From Desulfosporosinus sp. HMP52 (lineage in GTDB: Bacteria > Bacillota > Desulfitobacteriia > Desulfitobacteriales > Desulfitobacteriaceae): a DNA stretch of 64,000 nt. The notes below the pieces were generated by a model that searched no databases, was not told the origin of the DNA, and saw nothing but the letters and a program-made list of their open reading frames with translations. The stretch is taken from positions 62,001 through 126,000 of the forward strand of contig NZ_JMGA01000024.1 of assembly GCF_000765145.1 (NCBI RefSeq), given 5' to 3'. Shown in pieces: positions 9,223 to 17,768 of the stretch (position 1 is its first letter; every line of letters begins with the position of its first letter). Made by a program: the position numbers and the translations under genes.

Positions 9223-10344
9223 CTAAATTAAGGGGAGGAGTATTTCTACCCGAACCCCTCCATCCCTTCGATTCGTAGTGGATATCTTCCCCCCGTGCTG
9301 ATCAAGGATGCTGTGCACAACAGATAACCCCAACCCGGTACCTTTTTCCTTCGTCGTAAAAAACGGGTCATAAATATAGAGCATGACGTCCGGTGAAATA
9401 CCTGATCCCTCGTCACTGACGGCGAATCCTACAAAGCCAACTTGTCGAACTCCTTCTAGCTGAATCACTCCGCCTTCTCCCTGGGCATCGATGGCATTGA
9501 GTAAGATATTTAGGATCACTTGCATAATCTGATCTGGGTCGACCTCAACCACTTGCTCATCAACCTGGCTTCGCGCTTGTTTTAACTCAATATAGTGTTG
9601 CCTCAGGGCAGGCTGGATCAAGGCAACTCCTTCGTCCAAGAGTTCCCCTAACGTAATCCCCGTACGCACAGGCTCTTTAGGACGGGCAAAGGACAGAAAC
9701 TCGCTCACCAAGCGATTTAACCGTTCACACTCTTCCAGAAGCACCCTACAGTATTCTGAAACAACTCGATCATCGACTTTTTCCTGGGCAAGTAGTTGGA
9801 TGCTCACTTTCATAATTCCCAAGGGATTTCGTATTTCATGGGCTAACCCAGCACTCATATGCCCCAGCGCCGTTAATCGTTCCGTTTGTCGTATCTCACC
9901 CTCCAATCGTTCACGTTCCTTCCCTTCTTGCTTTAACTTCTCCACCAACTGCGTTTGAATTTGCAAGGCGAGCTGATGTTTGCGTGACGCCTTCCGTTCC
10001 TGCTCAGTCAAGAATCCGGTTAACCAGCCGATTCCGTTAATCAAGCCGACTTCCACCCACTGTGTATACATGGCCGATGGTTCCATTGCCTGGAGATATA
10101 TCATCAACGGCAGGATGAGGGCCGTAATGACCAAGCCGGATATTATCCCCCCAGCAGGGCCAAAACGCATGGCCGCATAAATCACCGGGAGGTAGTACGC
10201 GAATTGCAATAAAATGTGATAGTTCATTTCGTAATGGTAATTCGTGTAATGAATAACCGTCAAAATCACCACAACAATCCCAATCGCGATAAGATCGAAG
10301 AGAGTCCGAGCACGATTTTGTGCAAGGGGTTCATGATTTAACAA
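9223..10344 (-). CDS. NtrB-like membrane sensor kinase without a partner gene
   Basis: A 373-aa kinase with about four N-terminal membrane helices (to residue 110), a short coiled linker, a HisKA domain with His169 in LAHEIRNPLG and an ATPase domain (ILLNAIDAQ, GTGLGLSVVH). It starts at TTG 10344 after GGGAGGAG. It is closely similar throughout to the kinase at 38896-40071, which sits beside a sigma-54 activator. Here the activator has been deleted; only its last codons remain at 10383-10412. The kinase frame is intact and may act on the other activator or simply be decaying. Confidence 0.9.
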   Translation of the reverse strand: MLNHEPLAQNRARTLFDLIAIGIVVVILTVIHYTNYHYEMNYHILLQFAYYLPVIYAAMRFGPAGGIISGLVITALILPLMIYLQAMEPSAMYTQWVEVGLINGIGWLTGFLTEQERKASRKHQLALQIQTQLVEKLKQEGKERERLEGEIRQTERLTALGHMSAGLAHEIRNPLGIMKVSIQLLAQEKVDDRVVSEYCRVLLEECERLNRLVSEFLSFARPKEPVRTGITLGELLDEGVALIQPALRQHYIELKQARSQVDEQVVEVDPDQIMQVILNILLNAIDAQGEGGVIQLEGVRQVGFVGFAVSDEGSGISPDVMLYIYDPFFTTKEKGTGLGLSVVHSILDQHGGKISTTNRRDGGVRVEILLPLI

Positions 10345-10382
10345 AAGAAGATCTCCTCCCTATCCTTTTATCCTCCCCTAAA

Positions 10383-10412
10383 CACCCCAGTGTGAGTATC
10401 TATTCCGTATTT
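10383..10412 (-). pseudogene. Last codons of a deleted NtrC-type regulator
   Basis: The minus strand reads KYGIDTHTGV, matching the C-terminus of the NtrC-type protein at 40119-41477 (KYGIDPHWGI), and is in the same position relative to the kinase. The sequence upstream of it is unrelated, so the rest of the regulator gene is gone. Confidence 0.65.
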
Positions 10413-10413
10413 T

Positions 10414-10632
10414 AACACATACAAGAGTCGACAGTGACCTATTGTAAGCCGCCTGTCCTGAATCATCAAATTAGTATGATTAAATTTCAGGATTAAAATA
10501 TTTCAAGCACTTTGCATGGATTGCCCATCAGTACCATAGAGTGTTTTGTCATAATAAGTTTCATTCCTTTCGCTGTGCTCAAGGCACAAAAATTTAATGA
10601 AAGTTTCTCCCCCTGAGTGATATAATTTATTT
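10414..10632. other. Intergenic stretch without a recognisable gene
   Basis: No coding frame is supported. A short piece (about 10440-10465) resembles the loop and one arm of the terminators at 28682 and 31565 (ATTGTAAGCCGCCTGTCCTG), probably a fragment of a similar gene end. Confidence 0.4.
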
Positions 10633-10838
10633 GGATAAGCAGATATACTACAGAGCACGGGGAGGTGAGTGGTGTAGGGTTTAGCCCCCTACCCGCATAA
10701 TAAGATGTGCCGTTTGCTATTTCAAGAACAAATAAGTGTGCCTTAGAGCACGTAAACTAATCCTTGTATAAACAATTCCCGTTTATTATGTAGCAAACAG
10801 TCAATGTCTGCTTATCCACTATAAACTTATGCGGGGAT
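10633..10838 (+). ncRNA. Left-end non-coding region of IS110, possible bridge RNA
   Basis: About 200 non-coding bases lie just upstream of the IS110 transposase. In this family such left ends encode the bridge RNA that pairs with donor and target DNA. The stretch is bracketed by an 11-bp inverted repeat (GGATAAGCAGA at 10633-10643 and TCTGCTTATCC at 10807-10817). It contains a hairpin (GTAGGGTTTAGCCCCCTAC) near 10675. The RNA itself is inferred. Confidence 0.35.
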
Positions 10839-12059
10839 GTGTTTATGCTCAAACTAGTTTTCCCTATTTGCTGTGGAATTGATGTCCACAAGAAGTTTGT
10901 TGTTGCAACGATTGGTACTACGAACAAATCGGGTGTTACGGATTACCAAACGAGGCAATTTTCAACCTTTACCGAGACTTTGCTTCAACTTTTAGACTGG
11001 TTGAAAGCTCAAGCTTGCAAACATGTCTGTATGGAGTCTACAGGCAAGTACTGCGCAACCTGTTTTCAATGTTTTGGAAGACTACTGTGATGTTGTCGTT
11101 GCTAATCCAAAGTATGTTAAAGGTATTCGTGGCAAGAAGACTGATAAAAAAGATTCTATTTGGCTTTGCGATTTACACAAGCACGGTTTAGTTCCCAGTA
11201 GCTTTATACCGCCCTTATCAATTGCCAAATTCGTGATTTAATGCGATATAGGTTTAAGCTCATCAACTTTAAGTCAAGTGAGAAAAACCGCATCCAAAAC
11301 TCTTTAACTGTTTCAAACATTATGATTTCTAGTGTTGTTTCTGATACGTTTGGCGTAAGCTCGATGAAAATCATTCATCACATCCTTGATAATCCCGATG
11401 ATAAGGATTTCGATGTTTCATCAATGTTACACGCAAGTATGCAAGATAAAGCTGAAACCATTACAAAATCAATCAACGGGAATTTGACTAAGCCACAAGC
11501 CGATAAAATGCGGGTTTGTCTTCATCATTTTGAGAACATTGAGAAACACATATCAGACATTGAACGGGTTGTTTTAGGCTTAGCTCAGCTATATTTGCCA
11601 CAGATAGAGATCATTTTATCCTTGCCAAGTATCAAGGATGTTTTACTGTCATTGCTATCATCGGTGAGATCGGTAGCGATATGGCAGTTTTTAATTCATC
11701 CAAACATCTATGCTCCTGGGCAGGACTCACTCCGCAAAACAATGAAAGTGCCGGAAAGAAGAAATCGATCCAAGTGTCACGAGCTGGCGTATATATCAAG
11801 CCGCTATTAGTTCAATGTGCCAATGCTGCAATTAAAAGTAAAAAGTGGTCCGTATTTCAAAAACCGTTATGACCAAATTAAGAAGCGCCGAGGTCACAAA
11901 AAGGCCATTATTGCGATTGCCCATACATTGCTGAATTGTATATACCACATGCTTGATAAGAATGAGACATTTAACTATGATTTATACAAAATTGACTCCA
12001 AACCAAAACAAACTTATTCATCGCAGATCACTGAGGAAATGGCTATACGCTACCATTAG
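10839..12059 (+). mobile_element. IS110-family element, transposase broken by frameshifts
   Basis: The DEDD-type transposase can be followed across three frames. It opens with CGIDVHKKFVVATI (first Asp), continues with HVCMESTGKY (Glu), then shifts to VVANPKYVKGIRGKKTDKKDS (the Asp pair), shifts again to RNRIQNSLTVSN onward, and ends with KAIIAIAHTLLNCIYHML and ITEEMAIRYH. At least three or four frameshifts separate these blocks, and the RNase-H-like and C-terminal serine domains cannot be made as one protein. The likely start is GTG 10839 or ATG 10845. Typical IS110 elements lack obvious inverted ends and none are seen. Confidence 0.85.
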
Positions 12060-12209
12060 TCTACCAAATACCCGATATGCGTAATACCACTTAATATTTT
12101 AATTCAATATTCATTTTTCAAAGTCCGCTTTTGGTGGGCTTATTTTGGTGCACCCTTCTTTTTTTACAGTCTCATTTCTGAATTCTTTCAAACTAAGCCT
12201 CGATATCCC

Positions 12210-12370
12210 CTATCCCATGACTGCCTTTGCGATATAGCCTGCTGTGCTTCCACCGCTCTCCCCAAACTCAACAACCCCAGCAAAGGCAATCTGTGGCTTA
12301 TCATAAGGAGCAAACGCCACAAACACCCCGTTGTATGTCTTCCCTAAAGCTGTGTTTATGTGATGGGTAT
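12210..12370 (-). pseudogene. mrdA: C-terminal remnant of penicillin-binding protein 2
   Basis: The minus strand reads GKTYNGVFVAFAPYDKPQIAF, then AGVVEFGESGGSTAGYIAKAVMG and a stop. This is the end of the class B PBP transpeptidase domain (after the KTG box), including the GSTA..A...M tail. The transpeptidase body is missing. It lies directly downstream of the rodA fragment in the usual rodA-PBP2 order. Confidence 0.75.
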
Positions 12371-12379
12371 CCATCAAGT

Positions 12380-12671
12380 GGCCACTTTCGCTTCACTCCC
12401 CAAAATAAAGACGACAGAAAGCAATAGGATATTAAACCCATAAATATACCAACTGAATTTCTGCAGCCTTTGGTAATCAATTCGATTAACCATAATAGCT
12501 AAGATAATTCCGCTTATAATCCACATTGTTTGAAGCTCGACAATAATAGGGTTGCCCTTTCACAAGGTTGTAAGACGCAGTGCTCAAGACAATAAGGCTC
12601 GTTGCTAGTAATAAGAGCACCGCCACTACAAACGGTACGTCCATATTCTTTAAATTTTGCTTATTAAACAT
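12380..12671 (-). pseudogene. rodA: Decayed 5' copy of rodA
   Basis: From ATG 12671 the frame begins MFNKQNLKNMDVPFVVAVLL and matches the N-terminus of the intact RodA at 737-1902. It shifts frame after about 44 codons where a base pair is lost near 12541. Nucleotide similarity with about 1615-1902 continues to about 12380 and then jumps into the PBP2 end. This is the remnant of a second RodA-PBP2 operon removed by an internal deletion. Confidence 0.85.
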
Positions 12672-12918
12672 TCTTACTCTCCTCGTATAAGGTTGAACCT
12701 ACATCTGCGAAACATAAATCACACCCATTTCCGTGACTTCCTCTTAGAATAACCATAATATAGTAAGCAGGAGATATAAAACATTCTGCACAAAGGTCTA
12801 GAATTAATAGGACTCCATTTAAAAAGTCTTATTGAGGCAAGGAAGTTTTAGCAGCACCCCCGGCCCAAACACCCACTGCCAATTTTCCGAACTGTACCTG
12901 GTTATTTCTCAGATAGTA

Positions 12919-12974
12919 AGTATAGAGTTGTTATGTTACGCACACGTCACAGATTTCTAACTTTTTTGTTAAAA
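12919..12974 (-). promoter_or_regulatory. Regulon promoter A (direct-repeat operator and -10)
   Basis: On the minus strand: TTTAAC, AGTTAG and TGTGAC hexamers start 11 bp apart, and TATACT (12924-12919) begins 21 bp after the last one. It faces the decayed rodA copy, about 250 bp away, so the gene it served has probably been lost. Confidence 0.7.
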
Positions 12975-12988
12975 GGCAATGATTCTTA

Positions 12989-13038
12989 ATAAACGAAGAG
13001 AAAACTAGGCAATCACCTAGTCTTCTCTTCGTTTATTA
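12989..13038 (-). terminator. Strong symmetrical terminator after the M23 peptidase
   Basis: AATAAACGAAGAGAA and TTCTCTTCGTTTATT arms, extended by CTAGG/CCTAG, surround a short loop. A/T-rich flanks on both sides make it usable in either direction. Confidence 0.85.
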
Positions 13039-13105
13039 TATAGTTGAGCTAAACTTAAAATTAAGCTTGTTCAGCAGATGGCAAGTAAATAGTAATGTTT
13101 TTGTC

Positions 13106-14521
13106 TTAACGCAAATAATTCAAAGGATTGGTTGTACCCCCGTTGACAATAACCTCTAAGTGAAGGTGCGGACCGGTAGAACGTCCAGTTGAACCCACCA
13201 GACCTATCGTTTGTCCCTGAGAAACCGTCTGTCCTGCAGCAACAAGAAGCTTCGAGGAATGAGCATAACGAGTCATAATTCCGTTTCCGTGATCAATAAG
13301 AATGCTATTTCCATAATTCCCGTTCCACCCTGCACTGATCACTGTACCCTTGGCAGTTGCAACATAGGGATCACCTAAGGAACCATTGATATCGAGTGCA
13401 TTATGGAATCCTCCGTTCCTATATCCATAATAAGAATTAATTCTCCCTCTTAAAGGCCAAATCATACCCGCTGAGATCTGTCCACTTCCCCGTGAATAGG
13501 CGACAACTACTGGTTCACGTTTGGGCCCTTTAGCTACAATTTGGGGAACGGAATCGTTTAATACCTTCTCGTCCAATATCGTCTTGCTTATTACCTTGTC
13601 ATTCTTTTGTTCATATGAATACTTGATTTCTTTTACTCCGTCACTACCTTCTTGGATTATTTTTGTTTGACTGCTGGCAAGGGTTGAGTCGATCTTCGCA
13701 ACTTCGTCGAAGGGAATGATTTCTTTATCTGTCCGGGTCCCTTTACTCACAACCGTTAAGTACGGAGAAACCTTTTCTAGGTTAATCGTTTGACCGGGTT
13801 TCAACACTGTGTCAACAGTTGCCCCCGGGTTAGCAGCTAAAACTTCATTTGTTTTCAGATCATTTTTGCGAGCAATAAGCCACCATGAGTCATTTGGTTG
13901 AATAGTATAATCTTCTTTCTGCACATTTCCCTGCTTAAGCTTTTCCAGAGCCTGTTCATAGGTAATAACTCTTTCCGGAGAAACTCCTACGGAATTTGTC
14001 CCTACCTCTTCCTGAAATGATACGGAGGTAACCTGATTTGTCTCATCCGACTTGGCATAAATCTCTTGATAAGATTTCAATAATTTATTGATCTCCTCCT
14101 GACTAGGAAGAACAAAGATAGGATTATTAGCTACCCTTAGCTCAAATCCTTCAATATAAACAGCTAATTTTTCTTTTAAGTCCTCTTCAGAAAGTAGTTT
14201 ATAGTCCCCCTTTGATAGTCGTACAGAGGAATACTTAATCTTGTCATTAGTTTTAGCTGTGACCCCTAAAGTGGCTCCCTTATCAGCCAAGATCTTATCG
14301 ATAAGGTCTTTTGCACTACTAACATTGGAAACAATTCCTACTGTTTCCCCGTTAATAATGACATACGCCGCCGAAGTTGTAGACTGGTAATAATATGTCC
14401 CTCCTCCCAACATCAATAGTAATACTAACGAGCTTCCAATCACTTTCGGTGATTTCCAAGCTATTTTTTGTATCCATTGGGTAATGTGGTATCCATGCAT
14501 GTTAACCTTCAACCTTTTCAT
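13106..14521 (-). CDS. Membrane-anchored M23 peptidase with LysM and G5 domains
   Basis: A 471-aa cell-wall hydrolase. It has an N-terminal transmembrane helix at about 27-47, a region of unknown fold to about 200, a LysM domain (YTIQPNDSWWLIARKNDLK to LKPGQTINL), a G5-like domain (about 255-335, SPYLTVVSKGTRTDKEI) and a C-terminal M23 endopeptidase domain. The M23 zinc residues are visible: His-x3-Asp in GGFHNALDI and the HLHLEV motif. The family cleaves peptide cross-links, and the LysM domain would hold it on the wall. It stands alone between a terminator and a gene-poor stretch. Confidence 0.93.
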   Translation of the reverse strand: MKRLKVNMHGYHITQWIQKIAWKSPKVIGSSLVLLLMLGGGTYYYQSTTSAAYVIINGETVGIVSNVSSAKDLIDKILADKGATLGVTAKTNDKIKYSSVRLSKGDYKLLSEEDLKEKLAVYIEGFELRVANNPIFVLPSQEEINKLLKSYQEIYAKSDETNQVTSVSFQEEVGTNSVGVSPERVITYEQALEKLKQGNVQKEDYTIQPNDSWWLIARKNDLKTNEVLAANPGATVDTVLKPGQTINLEKVSPYLTVVSKGTRTDKEIIPFDEVAKIDSTLASSQTKIIQEGSDGVKEIKYSYEQKNDKVISKTILDEKVLNDSVPQIVAKGPKREPVVVAYSRGSGQISAGMIWPLRGRINSYYGYRNGGFHNALDINGSLGDPYVATAKGTVISAGWNGNYGNSILIDHGNGIMTRYAHSSKLLVAAGQTVSQGQTIGLVGSTGRSTGPHLHLEVIVNGGTTNPLNYLR

Positions 14522-14539
14522 TATGTCCCTCCGCTGTTG

Positions 14540-14871
14540 ATTTAGACCTGTTAACTGTAAGAATATTTAGGTCAAAATTTAATAAATACCACTCGATCTA
14601 AAGTTGCAAATTCAATAATCCCTAAGTAACCAAAGACAACTTATCATAAAAATAAAAGATGGATGTGAAAAATCCATGAATATTTTGTAACTTTTTTGTA
14701 TGCCCGATATATCAACCTGACAACTATCTAATAATGTAACTTTATGATAATACTTCACCTCAACTACCAAGAATGACCAGAAAGCCAGAAAAGCATCAGT
14801 ATCCATGGCAACATGACAGAAAAAGCAAGATGATAGCATAGATCACTAGCAGGTAATTTATTAATGATAAA
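14540..14871. other. Gene-free stretch upstream of the M23 peptidase
   Basis: About 330 A/T-rich bases. The longest frame (minus strand, 14612-14839) lacks a plausible binding site and composition, and I see no RNA gene. Confidence 0.4.
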
Positions 14872-14913
14872 ATAAGAGAGCGGTTTGAATTCAAATCAAA
14901 CCGCTCTCTTATT
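14872..14913 (-). terminator. Symmetrical terminator after a 30-aa peptide gene
   Basis: ATAAGAGAGCGGTTTG and CAAACCGCTCTCTTAT are perfect arms around a nine-base loop. Confidence 0.8.
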
Positions 14914-14946
14914 TATTCCATTATTCCACACTATCCGATTACACTT

Positions 14947-15039
14947 TCAGGCAACAGTTCGAATGTTTAGAAGAGAAAATATAACACCTGAACCACCAAC
15001 TCCCAATCCCATCAAGGTTGAAAATAACTGACTACTCAT
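14947..15039 (-). CDS. 30-aa hydrophobic peptide
   Basis: ATG 15039 follows GGGAGAGG and encodes MSSQLFSTLMGLGVGGSGVI and ten further residues, a single Gly-rich membrane helix. A strong terminator lies just downstream. Size and helix resemble small transporter-associated subunits such as OadG-like peptides, but I cannot assign a function. Confidence 0.5.
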   Translation of the reverse strand: MSSQLFSTLMGLGVGGSGVIFSLLNIRTVA

Positions 15040-15264
15040 CCAATCATCCTCTCCCTGTATAATTACGCTCTCAAACGGCTTAACTGTGTCGTATAATTCA
15101 AGACATGGGAGTCCCAACCTACCCTCATATTATAAATATGGCAATTCCTGCTTCTTTATGGGGATATATTTATATATGTTCATATATTCATAAATTAATA
15201 ACGCTATAATACAATATTAATGGAGTGAGATAGTAATGTTTTTTGGACTAAGGAGATGAGGCTT

Positions 15265-15333
15265 ATGAAACCGCTCAATAACCCAAATTTTAACGCTACA
15301 GGGCTTGTTCTCATAGGTAACTTGCAACGTTAA
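15265..15333 (+). CDS. Possible 22-aa leader peptide
   Basis: ATG 15265 follows AAGGAGATGAGG and encodes MKPLNNPNFNATGLVLIGNL and two residues, ending 23 bases before the first Asn/Ser-rich gene. It could be a leader or a chance frame; only the good binding site supports it. Confidence 0.3.
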   Translation: MKPLNNPNFNATGLVLIGNLQR

Positions 15334-15356
15334 GTTTCTGATGGAAGGTGAAGATA

Positions 15357-16082
15357 ATGTCAAATCGGTGGGGCAGTATGCCGAGAGTCAAAAAGCGCCA
15401 ATCGATAGGAAAATTGGTTTTAGTTATTGTACTTATTGGCATAATAGCGTATCAATTCTTCCCTAAATTTATTAATAAGATGTATTCTGTAATCAACCCA
15501 ACCTATGCAGCAACGAATTCTAATGACTATAGCCTTCCTAATACAAATAATTCTTCAGCTCTGCAATCGCCCACATATTCCATGCAAAATTCCCCCAGTA
15601 CTTACAATCTATCTAGTGACAAGAAAAGTGAAGTAACCACTGGATATTGGCTGCTCTTTGTAGTAAATGGTCAGATGAGTCAACTTTCAGCTGACGTTGA
15701 AACAACTACTTTTGTCCGACAGTTGATCGAAAGCGATCGTAAAAGTACAGGTAATAATACACTCTTTCTGGTCGAGAATGGCAGCTTCCGTCAATACATG
15801 GTCAGTAATGAAATCTATTCGGTTGTATCTAATCTATCGGTCATAGATGCCAGAGTGTCTAAGGGTTCAACAAATTCGAATCTAAATAGTTCCTTGAATT
15901 CAAGTCTCAATCCTTCTGGAAATCTCAATGTTCCTAATAGTTTGAGCCGGAACAATTCTGTGAATTCGAGTTCTTCTGCTCCGCCATCGGCCAATCAACC
16001 ACCCAATAATTCGTCTGCCAATACAAGCCCAAATAGTTCGAACAATTCGAGCTCTAATATTCCCAATAATTCAGTTAAATAA
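15357..16082 (+). CDS. Anchored Asn/Ser-rich surface protein, paralogue 1
   Basis: About 241 aa. A basic N-terminus and a transmembrane helix (about residues 18-38) are followed by a short Ser/Asn linker. A compact domain then begins around KKSEVTTGYWLLFVVNGQMS and runs to NEIYSVVSNLSVIDARV, followed by a low-complexity tail of Asn, Ser and Pro. The start is ATG 15357 after GGAAGGTG. The next gene has the same architecture and core motif (TGYW...F..NG, FLVENG, SNE.YS), so this is a tandem duplication. I do not recognise the family. The position next to SigI-RsgI, a wall-linked stress module, suggests an envelope role. Confidence 0.8.
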   Translation: MSNRWGSMPRVKKRQSIGKLVLVIVLIGIIAYQFFPKFINKMYSVINPTYAATNSNDYSLPNTNNSSALQSPTYSMQNSPSTYNLSSDKKSEVTTGYWLLFVVNGQMSQLSADVETTTFVRQLIESDRKSTGNNTLFLVENGSFRQYMVSNEIYSVVSNLSVIDARVSKGSTNSNLNSSLNSSLNPSGNLNVPNSLSRNNSVNSSSSAPPSANQPPNNSSANTSPNSSNNSSSNIPNNSVK

Positions 16083-16154
16083 TCTATTCTTACGGTGTTT
16101 CCTAATCTAATGGGATTAGAAATCAAAGTAAATAAATATTAAAGGAGGAGGTTT

Positions 16155-16844
16155 ATGCAAAACCAGAGAGGGCGTATACCCTATGGGATGAAACAACAAG
16201 AGATAGGCACTTTAGTTTTTGGCATAGCGATTATAATAATATTCTACCTTGTTTATCAGTTTTTTTTCAAAGGAGGTTCTTACACTCTGGGCTCCTCCCT
16301 TACCGCAACAAGTCAGATATACCAACCTAGCACTTATCCAACTAATAATTTGAATGCATATAGCAATCCAAGCCCAAGCTCCTCTAACCTATATGATTCT
16401 TCAACATTTAGTTCATTTGATTATTCTAACCAAAATTCTCTCACGACTTCCGAAAAAAGTGATATACTGACAGGCTATTGGATATTATTTGATAACAACG
16501 GAGTAATTACTCAATTTAACTTAAATGTAAATGATTACGCCTTTATACAACGGTTAATTCAAAATGACAACAAGGGGATTCCGAAAATTAAAATTTTCTT
16601 AGTTGAAAATGGACGAACACGTAAATACATAATCAGTAATGAACTATATTCAATTATTACCAATATGAATTATATTCTTGACTCAAGGATTGTCAATAAT
16701 TCGGTAAATTCATCAACCAATGGTTCTCCATATCCCTCCCCAAATTCTTATCCTAATTCATCGATTCCTAATACCTCTCCTAATTCATCGATCCCTAATT
16801 CATCTAATTCAAATTCCACTTACAACCAGGGTATTAAACCCTAA
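16155..16844 (+). CDS. Anchored Asn/Ser-rich surface protein, paralogue 2
   Basis: A 229-aa protein starting at ATG 16155 after AGGAGGAGG. It has a membrane helix at about 18-38 and the same core domain as its neighbour (SDILTGYWILFDNNG, IKIFLVENGRTRKYIISNE), then a Pro/Asn/Ser repeat tail (PNSSIPNTSPNSS). The nucleotide tail repeats (TCCTAATTCATCGATTCCTAAT) suggest slippage growth. The two paralogues are probably co-transcribed, as only about 70 bases separate them. Confidence 0.8.
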   Translation: MQNQRGRIPYGMKQQEIGTLVFGIAIIIIFYLVYQFFFKGGSYTLGSSLTATSQIYQPSTYPTNNLNAYSNPSPSSSNLYDSSTFSSFDYSNQNSLTTSEKSDILTGYWILFDNNGVITQFNLNVNDYAFIQRLIQNDNKGIPKIKIFLVENGRTRKYIISNELYSIITNMNYILDSRIVNNSVNSSTNGSPYPSPNSYPNSSIPNTSPNSSIPNSSNSNSTYNQGIKP

Positions 16845-17043
16845 TTCTTTTGTAGACTTAGCCCCAGTGACCCATATTCCAATCATTATTACTGCACCGG
16901 CGGGCATTTCCGGAGTATTAGGTTTTAAGGGAAAATGTGTTACCAACTGATCCTTAAAAGGATTTACGATAGCTACTCTAAATACAGGGATCATAAATTG
17001 CGGATTTTTGCGGTTAGGACGATTCAAACACACATAAACATAA

Positions 17044-17076
17044 AACACAGGGAACCCTATACGGGTTCCCTGTGTT
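17044..17076 (-). terminator. Terminator of the DUF2680 gene
   Basis: AACACAGGGAACCC and GGGTTCCCTGTGTT arms lie about 45 bases after the stop of the minus-strand gene. Confidence 0.7.
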
Positions 17077-17122
17077 CGCACTCTACATATGAACTAACTA
17101 AAGCGAAATCTTACCACATTCC

Positions 17123-17470
17123 TCAATGGTAACCGCCTCCGCCCCAGCCAGAACCACATCCATAACCGTAACCGTTGCCATAACCTGGAGCATACCCAGG
17201 AGTTGGTGCAATCTGACCCTGTTGTTGGCTAAACTGCTGACGATATTGTGCAGTGGCGTCGATATTAGCTTTTGTGGCATCTGCTTGAGCCTTGGATATC
17301 TCTCCTGCCTCAGCATATTTGTCCACGATCTGCTTTTGAATCTCTGTTATTTGTTTGTTGAGTGCTTCGAGTTCAGCTTTTTGTTGATCCGTAATAGCAG
17401 CATATGCAGGAACAGCAACTAAAGCGAGGATAAATACTAAAGAAAGAATAACCAATAACCTTCTTTTCAT
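17123..17470 (-). CDS. Exported DUF2680 (YckD-like) protein with Gly/Tyr tail
   Basis: A 115-aa protein with a signal peptide cleaved near AVPAYA-A, a charged helical DUF2680 segment (TDQQKAELEALNKQITEIQK, about residues 27-68) and a Gly/Tyr-rich C-terminus (GYGNGYGYGCGSG). DUF2680 proteins are found in the envelope of Bacilli and Clostridia and have no known function. It has its own regulon promoter (site B) and terminator. The Gly/Tyr tail resembles the product of 19807-20016. Confidence 0.85.
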   Translation of the reverse strand: MKRRLLVILSLVFILALVAVPAYAAITDQQKAELEALNKQITEIQKQIVDKYAEAGEISKAQADATKANIDATAQYRQQFSQQQGQIAPTPGYAPGYGNGYGYGCGSGWGGGGYH

Positions 17471-17516
17471 TTGTTCACCCCCTTACCAAGAATAGAAAAT
17501 AGAATAACTTAACCAA

Positions 17517-17571
17517 AGTATACCCAAGTTACTTTACAGAAAAATCACAACAGATTAACATTTTTGTGACA
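17517..17571 (-). promoter_or_regulatory. Regulon promoter B, upstream of the DUF2680 gene
   Basis: Minus strand: TGTCAC, TGTTAA and TGTGAT with 11-bp steps, then TATACT (17522-17517) 21 bp after the last repeat. The gene starts 47 bases from the -10. Confidence 0.8.
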
Positions 17572-17639
17572 TTTAAGTCTCTCAATAAATTCTATAGATT
17601 TCTTAATCTAATACTTACTTGTCTGTTCTTCTAATTTTA

Positions 17640-17705
17640 TGTAACGCAAAAATAACAAAAATGTGACAATCCTGTAACATTCTACACCCATAATGGGAAC
17701 AGAAT
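17640..17705 (+). promoter_or_regulatory. Regulon promoter K, upstream of sigI (four direct repeats)
   Basis: Plus strand: TGTAAC (17640), AATAAC (17651), TGTGAC (17662) and TGTAAC (17673) are exactly 11 bp apart, and CAGAAT (17700-17705) sits 21 bp after the last. The hexamers fit the WalR consensus TGTWAH-N5-TGTWAH known from Bacillus, where sigI is reported as a WalRK target. A possible SigI-type promoter (ACCCC at 17716, CGAA at 17741) lies between this site and the gene, but its 20-bp spacing is uncertain. Confidence 0.75.
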
Positions 17706-17768
17706 GTTTTTTTCTACCCCTCGAAACTGTTTTAGTTTTACGAACTACTAGTAATTGGAGTGATTGAG

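Noticed and set aside
14612-14839. 75-codon minus-strand frame
   Set aside because: No ribosome binding site, odd composition and no domain; it lies in an A/T-rich gene-free stretch.
16850-17000. Minus-strand frame with a protein-like stretch (VAIVNPFKDQLVTHFPLKPN and onward)
   Set aside because: Composition is plausible for a gene fragment, but I recognise no family, and it lies beyond the terminator of the DUF2680 gene with no start or binding site of its own.
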